64,000 bases of DNA from Adenophora triphylla var. japonica (Eukaryota > Streptophyta > Magnoliopsida > Asterales > Campanulaceae). Each line of letters begins with the position of its first letter. Within the stretch, counting starts at the first letter, position 1. This document shows positions 43,604-54,944 of the stretch, in pieces. The stretch covers positions 1-64,000 of the forward strand of contig JAFEMH010007490.1 in NCBI GenBank assembly GCA_022495995.1, given 5' to 3'. The translations under genes and the position numbers were made by a program. The notes below the pieces were generated by a model. The model was not told the DNA's origin. It saw only the letters and a list, made by a program, of their open reading frames with translations, and did no database searches.

Positions 43604-45421
43604 GTGATTAAGGTGCGATTGTGCATTTTTTCAATTTCCGGCCAAATTCCGTCACCGATGGCCAAACCACCATACACTAATGACCTAGCGAGCTTCCCTA
43701 ACACAATTCCTACCTCCAAACCAAACATTAACAACGAAATCAACAATTTACAAGTGAATTCGAAGCTGATGCAAAATTCGAAGTCGACGTATATGCGAGC
43801 TGTCCAGAGCAATTTGATGTCGTTCAATGGAGTAAAAGGAGTATTAGGTTATGATCACCTACCTCCTAGGAGGAAGATGAAGGTGGATAACAAACCAACG
43901 GTTTTGTTTTCAAATTTGGAACTATCTGCTGCAAATGATAAGCTTCACCACTCCATGATTCAAAAGTTCTCATCAGGTAGGCCTACTCTTCAACAAATTC
44001 ATGATCATATTAAAATGCATAGGTGTTTGAATGGAGAATTTGTAGTTAGCCTCATTGATCCTAGACATGTAGGAGTCTATATTGGAAATGAGGATGATCT
44101 CAAACTTGCTTTGTCGAAAGAGTCACATATCATAAACAAATGTATGTATCGAGCTTTTAGATGGACACCTGAATTTGATTTGAAAGTTGAAAACCCTGTA
44201 GTTGCTGTTTGGATAAGACTGCCAGGAATTCCATGGCCATTTTACAATGGTGCTCTGTTGGAGTGTATTGGTAATGACATAGGCAGATTTCTAAGGGTGG
44301 ATAATCGTACTTTGGGGCTAACTAACCAATTGTATGCTAGATTGTGTGTAGAGGTGGATGTGTCCAAACCTTTGGAGACTGAAATATGGATTGGGGAATC
44401 AAAATAAAATGGTTTTTGGCAAAAAATTCACTATGAAGGCAACATAGCCTATTATTCTAACTATGGATTGCTGGGACATTCAATGGGAATCTATAGAAAA
44501 GCAAATGGCAGGAATAACTTTGTGAAATCTAAGTGGGAGAGGGATCAACAAGAGAAGAAAGAGGGGGAAAACTAATGATAGAGGTTGGTGGGAATAAGGA
44601 TGATTTTAAAGTGAAACAAGTTTGGCATAGATTGGAAAAGAAAGGGAATGATGGGGCCTCTACTAGTACTCAGGGGCTGGACATTCAGAAGAACAGAAAA
44701 GAAAAACAAGTCAATATTGGAGGAAAACAGATGAAGCTTCTGGGTTGGATAATTGAGGAGGCAATTGAGGAGATAAAATAGAAAGAAAACATAATGGTGG
44801 AAGAGACAGAAGAAGGAGAAATAGAGGAACTATTGGATGAACAATTACATGTAAAGGATGGGGGAATAACAACACCAACAGGAGGAAAAGAAGCTATACA
44901 GATTGAAGATCATGTTGCAGAAATAAATAAAGATAAGGAAGTGGGGGATAAGGAAGATGGAAATGAAGAGATTTTGCAGCGAACAGGCTGAGGAAAGGAT
45001 ATTGGAAACTAATGAGGAGGAAGATACAATTGGAATTATGGCTACAGGGGAATTAGAGAAGAATACAAAGGAAATCATAGTGGAAAAGGAAAAGATAGAT
45101 GAATCTTTATGTACATTGAACAAAGAAGTATCATGCCATACAAGTAACACTTTTGGAATAGAGTCAGATAAAGGGGAAGCAAGTACATTGAGGATGGGCA
45201 AATTTTGGGCAAAGGAAGATGGTGAATCAGAGAAGGAAAGTGATGATATTGCAGACCCACAAAGTGATGTAAAGGAAGATAGTGATGAAGATTATGAGAT
45301 TCCAATCACAAAAGGCAAAATGGATTCCATAGGAGAAACATTGCAAAGCCAACAGAAAAAGAAAAAGAAGAAGAATAGGCCTACTCCAAGGAAAGGCAGA
45401 TCAAGAGGTAGAGGAAAGTGA
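43604..45421 (+). pseudogene. LINE F ORF1 (DUF4283-like, degenerate zinc knuckle)
   Basis: Frame 43604-44407 (probable true start at the later MAKPPYTND, 43661) shows SAANDKLHHSMIQKFSSGRP, LIDPRHVGVYIGNEDDLKLA and ARLCVEVDVSKPLE, parallel to copy A. A TAA at 44405 interrupts the same frame, which continues to EGNIAYYSNYGLLGHSMG. There the CCHC knuckle has lost all three Cys, each now Tyr (TGT to TAT). The Lys/Glu-rich tail continues in frames 44533-44781, 44794-44991 and 44957-45421. It is clearly inactive. Confidence 0.8.
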
Positions 45422-45426
45422 CTGTG

Positions 45427-45647
45427 ATGTTCTCAATGGCTGTGATTGTGTGGAATGCTAGGGGGTAAACAATAATAAAACCATAGATTATTTGGCTCTT
45501 TTAATTAGTCAACATAAACCTTGGTTAGTTGTAGTTTTGGAACCAAAATGTGATGGCAGGAAGATGGGAAAAGTTGCCAAGAAACTGAAATACAAAAATT
45601 TTACTCATGGGAACCCAATAAATAAGCATATATGGTTGTTATGGTAA
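45427..45647 (+). pseudogene. LINE F ORF2 start (endonuclease fragment)
   Basis: Translating across shifting frames gives VIVWNARG, ISQHKPWLVVVLEPK and NPINKHIWLLW, matching the first part of copy A ORF2 (IWNVRG, NPSNKHIWILW). It is cut off after the last motif. A stop follows the WNARG motif in that frame. Confidence 0.72.
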
Positions 45648-45650
45648 TTA

Positions 45651-47100
45651 CTCTACTCATGTGTTAAAATTGATGGGGTTAAAAAAAATATTAAAAATAT
45701 TTGCTAAATGTTTTGATACATTATGTAAGTGTCAAATTTTATTTTTACAGTTTCTACTGATTATGATAAAGACAATGCATAATGTGTAAGCTTATGAGAT
45801 AAAGAGGGAGTATATATTATTACATAAATAGAAGATGGGATTAATGTGAGAGTAAGTAACCTATTGGCTGCTTATGGTTGCTAAATATTTACAAATTCTA
45901 GGAACCTATTGTCTGCATATTCTTGATAAATGAAAAGGGTTTTTTAAAAACATTAATTTTGAAACAATAACTAAGCATTATCTTTAGTCTATTCCGGGGT
46001 ACAAAGAACAAATGTAGAAGTTTCAGAATATGAAGTATGAATGGTTTAGATTATAAATTGATTCATGTTCCATCTGATAGGTATTTGTTCTATTCATGCA
46101 AACGATTAATAAGTTGTCATTAATTATGTACACTATGGTAGTATCTCTTTAGTCTTTATATATTCAATCTATATTTATTTTAAAAAGACCTTTCTAGTTT
46201 CTGTTGTTTACCAGTTCATGTAAGGGAGTCTGACCATAGTCTTGATTATAGCAATCTATCCCATTACTAAGATAACAAGGAAGAGAAGAATCGAGCATAT
46301 TGACTTTCATGTTGCTTTTCCAGGTTCTGTTTTATGCATAAGAAATACATACCCTCCTACTAATCTTAGAATAATATTGCTCTTATTACTTTCTCAAACC
46401 TACTATCATCTAATGCAGGATATGTGCCAAAAGAAAGAGCCAAGGAAAATTGGATAGAGAGGAAGAGGATATTACTGGAAAAAAGGAAAATGAACAGAGG
46501 AACAACTACTGAATCTAACAGTTGTACAGCAGGTAAATTCATAACTGAATACATGTATTTACTAATACAGAACAATGAATAGTTTCCAATAATTTCCAAT
46601 CTAAACAAAAAGCTGATCTATCCTAGCATCCTCATCAAAAGCCAAAGGAAGGGGAAATAAAGGGAAAGCAAAAGTACAAGACATAACACAGAGTAAACAT
46701 AATAGCTCTAGAAAAAATACAGTTCAACAGCAAATGGAAGGTGAGTTAGAAGTTTATCTCATACACTTACCAAGACATAAAGGTTGCTGAGTTGATAACT
46801 TATGTTTATATAGTACGCCTGACTTATCATTTCTTGCTGGATGCTCCTACAATAAATCAATTACTGTGAATTGCTTAGAAAATATTTTTTTTTCACTCTA
46901 CATTTTACAGGAAGTCATTTGGATGTACTACAAAAGGCATCGAAGACTCCAGATGTATCCTTCCAATTTCAAAGAAACTTATCAAAAGAAGCAGGCACTA
47001 CTTGCACCATCAATGTATCAGGTATTTTATATCCAAAGTATTTTCAAACGCATTTCAGAATATTAACTTCTGCTGAAAGTGGGAATTAATATTACCCCCT
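45651..47100 (+). other. Helitron 5' region with possible small upstream exons
   Basis: The sequence is AT-rich with short coding-like pieces separated by intron-like stretches, for example 46430-46530 (basic and Ser/Thr-rich), 46620-46740, and 46912-47020 ending in a MYQ-like segment before GTATTTTATATCC. They resemble the basic N-terminal exons of plant Helitron proteins, but I cannot support exact exon ends. Confidence 0.4.
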
Positions 47101-47107
47101 TATTTCA

Positions 47108-49930
47108 GATGAGATGAGCCGGATATATGCAAAACAAAAAAGACATGAGAGAATAAAAGAGCAAGCACTAAAGCGATCTCAGCTATCTAATAGATCACAT
47201 GGAATGGATAATGATAGTACTCCTAACAAGAGAAGGAAAGTGTGTGGAAAAGGTACTGTTAATTGATTGACATTTTAGGTGGTTAATTAATTATATTCAA
47301 ATTCATTTCAATACAGATAAATTCTCAAATGAAGTATCATATTATGGACTACCATCATTCACTTGCAAATACTGTAGTGCTATTTTTTGGAAGCGGGAGC
47401 GGGTGAAAAAGAATTCCTCTAAAACCTACCCAATATACTCCTTATGTTGTATGAATTGAAAAGTGGAGTTGACCCCAATACGACAACCACCCGAACCATT
47501 AAAATCGTTGCTAAATTGAGATAAATGAGTAGTATCTACTAAATTTCAAGAGAATATACGAGCTTATAACTCTATGTTTTCTATGACTTCAATGGGCACA
47601 AAAGTTGATACATCCATAAACAAGAATGGTGCAGTTTATATTTACAAGATAGGAGGGGAAAACTATCATAGAATAGGTTCTTTATTACCAAACGAAGGTC
47701 ATTCAGCAAGTTTCTTACAGCTCTACGTTTATGATACCGAGATGAAATCCAAAATCGATTAAATGCACTTAATTGCAAGGAAGTCAATGAAGAATTGTCT
47801 CCAGAAATTATAGAAAAATTAATTGAGATGTTCAACTCTCATAATGAATTGGTCAAAGTGTTTAGGACGGCAAGGGATTGGTATAAAGACCATTCAGTTG
47901 GTAACTTAAGCATTAAGTTGGTTAAGAAAAGGGCAAATAGATCACATCAATATTCAGCGCCTACTGCATCGGAAATAGCCATGTTAATTGTTGGAGATAT
48001 GGCCAGTACAAATGGGGAGCAGGACTTAATTATCCAAGGTACAGATGGAGTGTTGAAAAGAATTAACGACCTCCATCCGTTATTTATGGCTCTCCAATAT
48101 CCACTTCTTTTTCCGTATGGTGAAGATGGATTCCATTTGGACATTCCTTATGTTCGTAATACAGGCTCAAGGAAAACAAAGAGGAAAAATGTTACAGCTA
48201 GAGAGTATTATGCATGTGTGTTACAACAACGAAATAATCAAGGGCAAACATTACAAGAGTCTGGCCGGTTATACCAGCAATTTATTGCTGATATTTATAC
48301 CCAAATTGATCAACAAAGGCTTCATTGGCTTAGCAAGAATCAGGCAATGTTACGTACAGATCTATACAGAAATGTGTACGATGCAATTCAGAGGGGTGAT
48401 TCAGACTCTACAAATGTTGGAATGAGAACTATACTACCTTCGTCATTTACAGGCAGCCCTAGATATATGATTCAGAATTACCAAGATGCAATGGCGATAT
48501 GTCGTGTTTTTGGTAATCCTGATTTCTTTATCACGTTCACGGCAAATCCTAATTGGAAAGAAATAAGTGAACTATTGGAGACATTGGGTGGGCAAAAACC
48601 AGAAAATAGACCTGACATTGAATCTCAAGTTTTCAAGCTTAAGCTAGATGAGATGATACATGATATTATGGATAATGGAATTTTTGGAAAAGTGGAGTCA
48701 GGTACGATTTAATATGAAATTTATAATTTTCCCCTCTTCTAAATTATTTCATATTAAAATTCATCTAACTACCTTTTTTACAGTGTTGTACACAATAGAA
48801 TTTTAGAAACGAGGATTGCCCCATACACACATCATATTTTGGGTGAACAAGGCAGAAAAATTAAACACGACTGAACAAGTAGACTTCATAATCTCAGCAG
48901 AAATACCTCATCCATCCTTGGATCCAATTGGATATGCGGCTGTGTCTCAGTTCATGATGCATGGACCATGTGGTTGTGCAAATCCAAACTCCCCCTGCAT
49001 GACCGATGGTTAGTGTTCTTTAAAAACTTATAATAATCTAACTCAATGATTTATACATAATTTGCAGATCATTGTAATTTACTTTTCCACATTATACGTA
49101 GGCCTATGTTCCAAGAGATTCCCCAAATCATTCCAGAACCAGACAACTGTTGATGAAAATGGTTACTGTGTCTATAGAAGAAGGGACACAAATTTAATAG
49201 TTGATAAGAATGGCATCAAACTTGATAACAGATATGTTGTGGCGTACACTAGGTATTTATTGGTTAAATATCAAAGCCATATAAATGTGGAGGCGTGCAA
49301 TAAATCAAAGGAAATTAAGTATTTGTTTAAATATGTTACAAAAGGTCCAGACAGAAGCACCATTATTATTACGAAATCGGGAGAGCAAGCAAGTGAAACT
49401 TCCCATAGTGATTTGAAGGGGAATGATGAAATCAAGACATTCCTTGACTGCCGTTACATCTCAGCTTGCGAAGCGATTTGGAGAACTTTTGAGTTTCCAA
49501 TTCACTATAGGAAACCAGCCGTCGAGAGATTGTGCTACCACTTAGAGGGAGAGCAAACATTGATTTTCAACGATAACGAACCCTTGCCAAGGGTTGTAAA
49601 TACAGAAAAAGCTAGAAAGACAATGTTCACAGAGTGGATGGAGACTAATAAGGATGATACAAATGCTAAGTCATTAACCTACTCTAAATTCCCCACAAAT
49701 ATGTTTGGAAAAAAGGGACGCTGACATGGAAACGACGTGAGTCTGGGAGAAGTATTGGTCGTTTAACATACGCACATCCAAATTCAGGGGAAAGGTACTA
49801 TTTGAGGCTTCTTTTGAATATAGTCAAAGGATGTGAAAACTATGAAGATATTCGAAAAGTCAATGGCATTGTCTAACCTACTATGAAGATGGCGTGTTAT
49901 GCCCGTGGCCTTTTAGAAGACGATGGTGAG
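47108..49930 (+). pseudogene. Helitron Rep part (Helitron_like_N and HUH endonuclease)
   Basis: The reading shows YYGLPSFTCKYCSAIFW near 47339, PPEPLKSLLN, then YNSMFSMTSMG and NYHRIGSLLPNEGH at 47574-47760. The open frame 47795-48712 contains YCDAMAI-like YQDAMAICRVFGNPDFFITF, the usual Helitron_like_N motif. An intron at about 48704-48782 leads to KRGLPHTHIIFW near 48810, the HUH metal-binding motif. KYLFKYVTKGPDRS near 49315 holds the two catalytic Tyr of the Rep nuclease. In-frame stops (for example TAG before KRGLPHTH) and a frameshift near 49720 inactivate it. Confidence 0.85.
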
Positions 49931-51761
49931 TCTTGCGAATGAGGTGGAGAATATTAAGGCTTCCATCCTTAATATTAAGTGAGGAGGAGATAAAAAATTT
50001 GACTGTAGCTGAATTGCAAAAAGTTTTGGTAAAAAATGGTCGATCTCTAGAAGATATAGAGGGAATGCCATTGCCGGATAAAACTTTGTTTGCCCTGCTT
50101 AAAAATAGGCTTCTTATGGAGGAACAAAATTATGATATTAGGCAGCTTGAGGAAGAACATTAGTCTTTGAAAGGTTCCCTCAATACTGAGCAGTCCAATG
50201 TATATCAGAAGGTTATAACTGCTCTTGAACATCAGGAGTCGAAGTTATTTTTCCTCTATGGCTATGGTGGAACAGGGAAAACCTATTTATACAGGGCAAT
50301 AATTAATAAGTTACGATCAGAATCTAAGATTGTTCTTGCTGTTGCTTCCTCGGGTAACTTATTTGGTGAATCATTATTTATTAATGTTTGTTAAGGCTCA
50401 TTAGCATTTCACTTTCACATGACTTTCTACATATTTCAATTAATGATGGTATTATTAAAATAACCAGGTATTGCAGCTTTATTGCTTCCAGGCGGAAGAA
50501 CTGCGCATAGTAGATTTAGGATTCCGCTAAATCTAGATGAGAACTCCACATGCAAAATAAAACAAAACACTCAGCTTGTAGAGCTCATCCAAAAGGCTTC
50601 ACTTATTATTTGGGACGAAGCTCTTATGGATTTTAAATATGCTTTTGAGGCAGTAGATAAAACGATGAAAGATATCCTACGAGGCTCTTCAACGTTTGAC
50701 ATTGATAAACCATTTGGGGGGAAAATAGTTCTCATGGGTGGGGATTTCCGCCAAATTCTTCCCATTATTCCTGGGGGAACACGAGGTGATGTTGTTACGG
50801 CATCATTGAATAGTTCATATTTGTGGATTCATTGTGAGCTATGTGTTTTATCAAAGAATATGCGTTTGCAAAGCAATCCTGAAGAAACTTATGAGAATGG
50901 AATGACCTTGGCAGATTTCTCACATTGGACACTTAAAATTGGAAATGGGCAGGAAACAACTAGAACAAGGCAGATGCTGATGAGGCAGAATGGATCAAGA
51001 TACCGGAAGAATTTTTGTTGCCTACTACAGATGATCCAATTGAAAGCATGTTCAATTCCACATACCCAAATTTCATTGCCAATAAATTTGAGCAGGAATA
51101 CCTGACTAATAGAGCAATTTTGACTCCAAGGAATGAAGTAGTTGACGAAATAAATTCTTTCTGCATGAATTTAGTCGAGGGAGAAATCAGAGAATACCTA
51201 AGCTATGACACTATCGACAAATCAAGTGAAAGCACTTGCAATTCTAATATGCTATATCCAGTGGAGTTTTTAAATAGCTTAAAATTCCCCGGTATACCTA
51301 ATCATAGTCTACAGCTTAAGGTTGGCGTGCCTATTATGGTACTTCGAAATATCAATCCAAGCCAGGGTATGTGTAATGGTATATGACTTATCGTTGCACA
51401 ACTTGGTAAAAGGGTGATTGAAGGGACAATAATTTTAGGATCACATATTGGGCATAAAGTGATGATTCCAAGGATTACATTAACAGCATCAGAAGGAAAA
51501 GTCCTTTTTGTTTTGAGAAGAAGACAATTCCCCATTAGAGTCTGCTATGCAATGACCATTAACAAAAGCCAAGGGCAGACATTAGAAAATGTTGGATTAT
51601 ATCTACCCCACCCTGTTTTCAGTCATGGGCAGTTGTACATTGCAATATCCAGAGTTAAAAGACCAAGTGGTTTGAAAATATTGTGCATAGAAAATGACGA
51701 TGAGTATAAGGGGTGGACCAAGAATGTTGTGTACAGAGAAATCTTTAATAAATTAGAATAA
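49931..51761 (+). pseudogene. Helitron PIF1-like helicase part
   Basis: LTVAELQKVLVKNGRSLEDI near 50000 leads to LNTEQSNVYQKV and Walker A GYGGTGKT near 50265. An intron (about 50354-50467, GTAACTT to ACCAG) separates AVASSG from the next exon, GIAALLLPGGRTAHSRF. IIWDEALM (Walker B), MGGDFRQILPIIPGG, and finally INKSQGQTLENVGLYLPHPV and AISRVKRPSGLKIL (51567-51690) complete the superfamily 1 motifs. Frameshifts lie near 50900 and 51385. The segment that usually stands before the helicase is missing after 49925, so a deletion is likely. The helicase would unwind the displaced strand in rolling-circle transposition. Confidence 0.87.
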
Positions 51762-52288
51762 TTTTATATTCAAGATTCTTTAATCGGACTACTGTACTTT
51801 ACTCCTCTCTGAATAAATATTCTTATGTAGTTCACATTGTGCTATTCAATTATATTCATATGCAACAACAAATGTAATCCAGATCTTTTCACAAAATATT
51901 AGTACCATATGTAAGGTGGGCAATTGTGTATATATCAGAAGCATTGTAACTTTCACCCATGTAATAGAAATTTAAACAATACAATTGAATAAAAATCACA
52001 AAACAAACTGACTATTCCCATAAACATCTTTCCATATAAAAGTTTAATTAACTTAACAATAAAACTAAACAAAATACTCCTTTAAAACCTCCATCAGGCG
52101 AACCATCTACCTACCAGCCTGATTTTCCAAACAAACTACCCAAAACAACTACTGCCCCAAAAACCTCCACCCTAATTCAAAGAGCCTAAACAGCAACCTA
52201 CCAAACTTAGCAAAATAACACCCCTTACAGAAAACCATTTACCCATGGCATGTTTCTAACCACTGGAGTTTGAACAGCACGCCTCACA
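51762..52288. other. Helitron non-coding stretch after the helicase
   Basis: About 520 AT-rich bases between the helicase stop and the end of the minus-strand ORF. I see no gene. A possible minus-strand continuation of the neighbouring ORF (PVVRNMPWVNGF) is near 52235-52285. Confidence 0.5.
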
Positions 52289-52864
52289 TCAAGAACACTC
52301 ACATTGGAATCCATTGACACTTGCACAGAGATTTTGTTCCTCTTGAAATAAAACCACAAAATGTTCTGGCCACCCCCCTAGCTCCATCATCCTATAATCA
52401 TTGTAATGAGTCATCAACAATGAGTGAAAGTTGGACCTATGAAAACCTTCACTCACAATGGTAACATCCGGGACCATGAACTGCACATAAGTACTAAACT
52501 TCACTTGCATATCCTCCCCAGCCATGTCATCTTTAGCAACAAACATAAAACTCATAGGAAAATTATTAATGTATGGATCATTTATCCATCCATTATCCCC
52601 GAGCCACCAGTTATGCACTGAACCCATATCTCCTAAGCTATGTGGAGCACAAAATATTTCAAGACTGTCCAGCACGTCCGTTGCACCACGACGTAGGACA
52701 AACTTCACCTCATCACACTGCCTATCAAGCAAGACATATCTAGCAACATTGTCATGCAGTTCTTCTGTGTCAAAGAGGACATAATCACCCCTTAAAAGAT
52801 ACATCGGAGGGTTAGGGGCAAGGCTGTGTTCAGGTGAAGGGAAAAGAGGATTACGAAAAGCCAT
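52289..52864 (-). CDS. Unrecognised 191-residue ORF inside the Helitron
   Basis: An uninterrupted minus-strand frame starts with MAFRNPLFPSPEHSLAPNPP, continues with RGDYVLFDTEELHDNVARYV, then HNWWLGDNGWINDPYINNFP, and ends with NGFQCECS. I do not recognise a family. It has no signal peptide or membrane segment and is mildly acidic and rich in aromatic residues. The ATG at 52864 is chosen because a TATA-like box lies 50-60 bases upstream. The codon series ends in TGTGAGTGT, which could be a splice donor, so the ORF may be only a first exon. It may be a captured host gene or an accessory Helitron gene. Its intactness contrasts with the broken Rep/helicase frame beside it. Confidence 0.5.
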   Translation of the reverse strand: MAFRNPLFPSPEHSLAPNPPMYLLRGDYVLFDTEELHDNVARYVLLDRQCDEVKFVLRRGATDVLDSLEIFCAPHSLGDMGSVHNWWLGDNGWINDPYINNFPMSFMFVAKDDMAGEDMQVKFSTYVQFMVPDVTIVSEGFHRSNFHSLLMTHYNDYRMMELGGWPEHFVVLFQEEQNLCASVNGFQCECS

Positions 52865-52911
52865 TGGAAATGGATTTTTTAGTCTGAATTACTTAATAAG
52901 AAATACTCCAA

Positions 52912-52921
52912 CTATTTATAC
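52912..52921 (-). promoter_or_regulatory. TATA-like box upstream of the minus-strand ORF
   Basis: On the minus strand the sequence reads GTATAAATAG, 48-57 bases before the ATG at 52864. This spacing fits a plant core promoter with a short leader. Confidence 0.5.
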
Positions 52922-53482
52922 TAACTTTCTATCCATTGAATTAATGGCGTCCTATCCTAACTGGCGTCTATAAACAAAGAGACGCGCCTATTCAGTTGTA
53001 CAATCGAAGCCGCTATGTCTCACCTAAATTAACATCACTATAAATTATAGAGACAACCACTTCTCCTATTCAAAGCAAATCACATCTACAATAATAGCAA
53101 AATCAAATCGAACAGACACTCAAAATAATTGAAAATACCTGGAAAGCTGCCGATTTCATTCATTGTCTCTTGCCGTATCTCTTTATGACAGGGAAAATAG
53201 GCCGGCGAATCACTCCCTGAGCCCTGGCCATCATCAATCAGCAGGCGCAATGATGGAGGAACGCATCAATCAATCGCCATTACTGCTACCACTTTCCAGA
53301 TTTAGGGTTTGTTTGAAACTGATTTATTTCCACAAATGACAATCGTGTAATAAAAAATGTATTCCTCTTATTTCCCCCAATAAGCGCACATAAACATTTG
53401 CGCTTTCCTTCAAATTTCCTTAAATGTCATAAAGGGTCTACAATTGGTCTAAATACTTACCAAGTCCCCCAAACCTTATCAA
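52922..53482. other. Helitron 3' subterminal region
   Basis: It is non-coding and AT-rich. I see no gene or tandem repeat. It leads to the terminal hairpin. Confidence 0.5.
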
Positions 53483-53510
53483 CCCGTGCGTAGCACGGGT
53501 ATTTTACTAG
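53483..53510 (+). other. Helitron 3' terminus: hairpin and CTAG end
   Basis: The stem CCCGTGC and GCACGGG with a GTA loop is followed by TATTTTACTAG, and the next base is T. This is the standard termination signal of plant Helitrons, which insert between A and T. Confidence 0.92.
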
Positions 53511-54384
53511 TATTATTGATGTTTATTCCCTTATTAGAAACATTCATATTGTTTTGCATCCCTTGAATCACACCCTTTCATAAGAATCCCATCTTTCCAT
53601 TTCCACTAATCAAATCAAGGCTAGGCATTTTATCTTATTTCTAAAAGAGTGACTTTGTCACCAAATCTTCAAAGCAAAAAAGAGATTTATTACTTCCTAA
53701 GAAACTCGGGGAACGGCGTTCGCTGCGACGATGCTTCCTTGCCAAATGGAAGTAATATCTAAAGTATTCTTGATCTAAATATTAGGAACATGGGGTTCGC
53801 GGCCACAATGTCTCCTACTTGAAAAGATCAAAAATTACTTAAAGTCTTTTGCAAAATATAACACGTATAAAAAATAAGATAATTTGTTAGGCCTTGATAA
53901 GATTTTCCACTATCATCCTCCATTTTTCACCCTTGTGATTCAAAAATGCATCTCAATTCCATGAAAACTTCTAATTTGTGAATAAATGTTCATTCTTTTT
54001 ATTTGTACATTTTAAGCAATGAAGTCATTTTCACAAAAATCACTCTAAAGAGTGAAGCTTTTATTTTACCAAGTTTATGATCCAAGATTCATCCTTCTAG
54101 CATGCTTTACTTGATAAATTTCTATATATGCTATATTAGTTTATTGTCTTAAAATTGCTCCTTTGAAATATCCCCTAAATACTTCTTTCTAGTGATTTTT
54201 AAAGATATGAAAAATATTAATAGAAAGATAAAAACAATCTTCAAAAGGCAATATACATGCTACAATAAATTTTCTGAGGGATCATTCTCATTATTTTATC
54301 ATTTTTTTGCATTTTTCTCTCCCTCTCCATTTTTTTCATCCTAAACTTGCTTGGGGACAAGCAAGAGCTTAGTGTGGGGGAGTT
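53511..54384 (+). mobile_element. Athila 3' internal fragment before the left LTR
   Basis: This 874-bp non-coding stretch matches 61198-62072, the end of the complete internal region, with scattered substitutions. It ends in CTTAGTGTGGGGGAG, the polypurine tract before the LTR. It is therefore the end of a neighbouring Athila unit, cut on its left side by the Helitron. Confidence 0.88.
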
Positions 54385-54646
54385 TGATAAGTGACTTTTA
54401 TATAGTCATTTATCCTATTATTTCATAATCATTTCCTTAGTTTAATTATCATTTAGGTTGCATTATAGTCTATTTTAGCTTCTTTTGTTATATATATACC
54501 TTCGATTTTACACTTTTTGGTATATATTGTACATTTAGACAGGTTTTAGAGTCCATTTATGATCAATGGATGCTTGAGGATAGCTTAGTGAAAATCCATG
54601 GAAGAACAACAACAAAATCAAGCACACAAGCCAATTTTCAGCCAGA

Positions 54647-54875
54647 GCGGCCGTGCTCTAAACCTAGGAGCGGCCGTGCACATTGCCTTGTCCAGGCCAA
54701 TTTTGCCCCAAAACCCATAGTGGCCGAGTCTTGCAACCAGGAGTGGTCGAGCAATCCTGCTCAGAGCGGCCGTGCAGCTGCAAGTGGATCGGTCGTGCCA
54801 AATGGCCAGTTCAAATCCATTTTTGGCGCCAAAAGGACACAGCCATGCAAATCCCTTAGCTCGGCCGTGCAAATG
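54647..54875 (+). repeat. GCGGCCGTGC motif cluster in the Athila LTR
   Basis: Exact GCGGCCGTGC copies lie at 54647-54656, 54670-54679 and 54766-54775. Related forms (GTGGCCGAG, GTGGTCGAG, TCGGTCGTGC, CAGCCATGC, TCGGCCGTGC) fill the space between. They lie just upstream of the TATA box, in the U3 part, so a regulatory role is possible. The right LTR keeps the cluster. Confidence 0.75.
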
Positions 54876-54935
54876 GCACCTGCAGAATTAAAAGGCACCT
54901 TTCAATGGCACCACTTTGAAGAGTCTCCTCCATAT

Positions 54936-54944
54936 TATAAATAG
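54936..54944 (+). promoter_or_regulatory. TATA box of the Athila LTR
   Basis: TATAAATAG lies in the LTR after the GC motif cluster. The right LTR has the same at 63972-63980. Confidence 0.75.

Larger units (their letters stand above)
43564..45650 (+). mobile_element. LINE copy F, 3'-truncated
   Basis: It has a 5' leader, ORF1 and the first 70 or so codons of the ORF2 endonuclease, and then ends where Helitron-type sequence begins near 45650. It is the only copy in the cluster with a 5' part. The endonuclease start parallels that of copy A, so it belongs to the same broad family. Confidence 0.82.
45651..53510 (+). mobile_element. Helitron, autonomous type but decayed
   Basis: The right end is diagnostic: hairpin CCCGTGCGTAGCACGGG at 53483-53499, then TATTTTACTAG, with T following. 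The element encodes remnants of a Rep/helicase protein on the + strand. The left end is not certain: TCTACTCATGTG at about 45653 resembles a Helitron 5' TC start, but it is preceded by C rather than the expected A. The flanks also disagree: LINE F on the left, Athila on the right. The autonomous function is lost through stops, frameshifts and an internal deletion. Confidence 0.82.

Noticed and set aside
45651..45670. A firm Helitron 5' terminus at TCTACTCATG
   Set aside because: The base before it is C rather than A and the left flank does not match the right flank, so the boundary is kept only as tentative.
50167..51761. A host PIF1 helicase gene
   Set aside because: It is continuous in order with Helitron Rep motifs and lies upstream of a Helitron 3' end, so it is the Helitron's own helicase.
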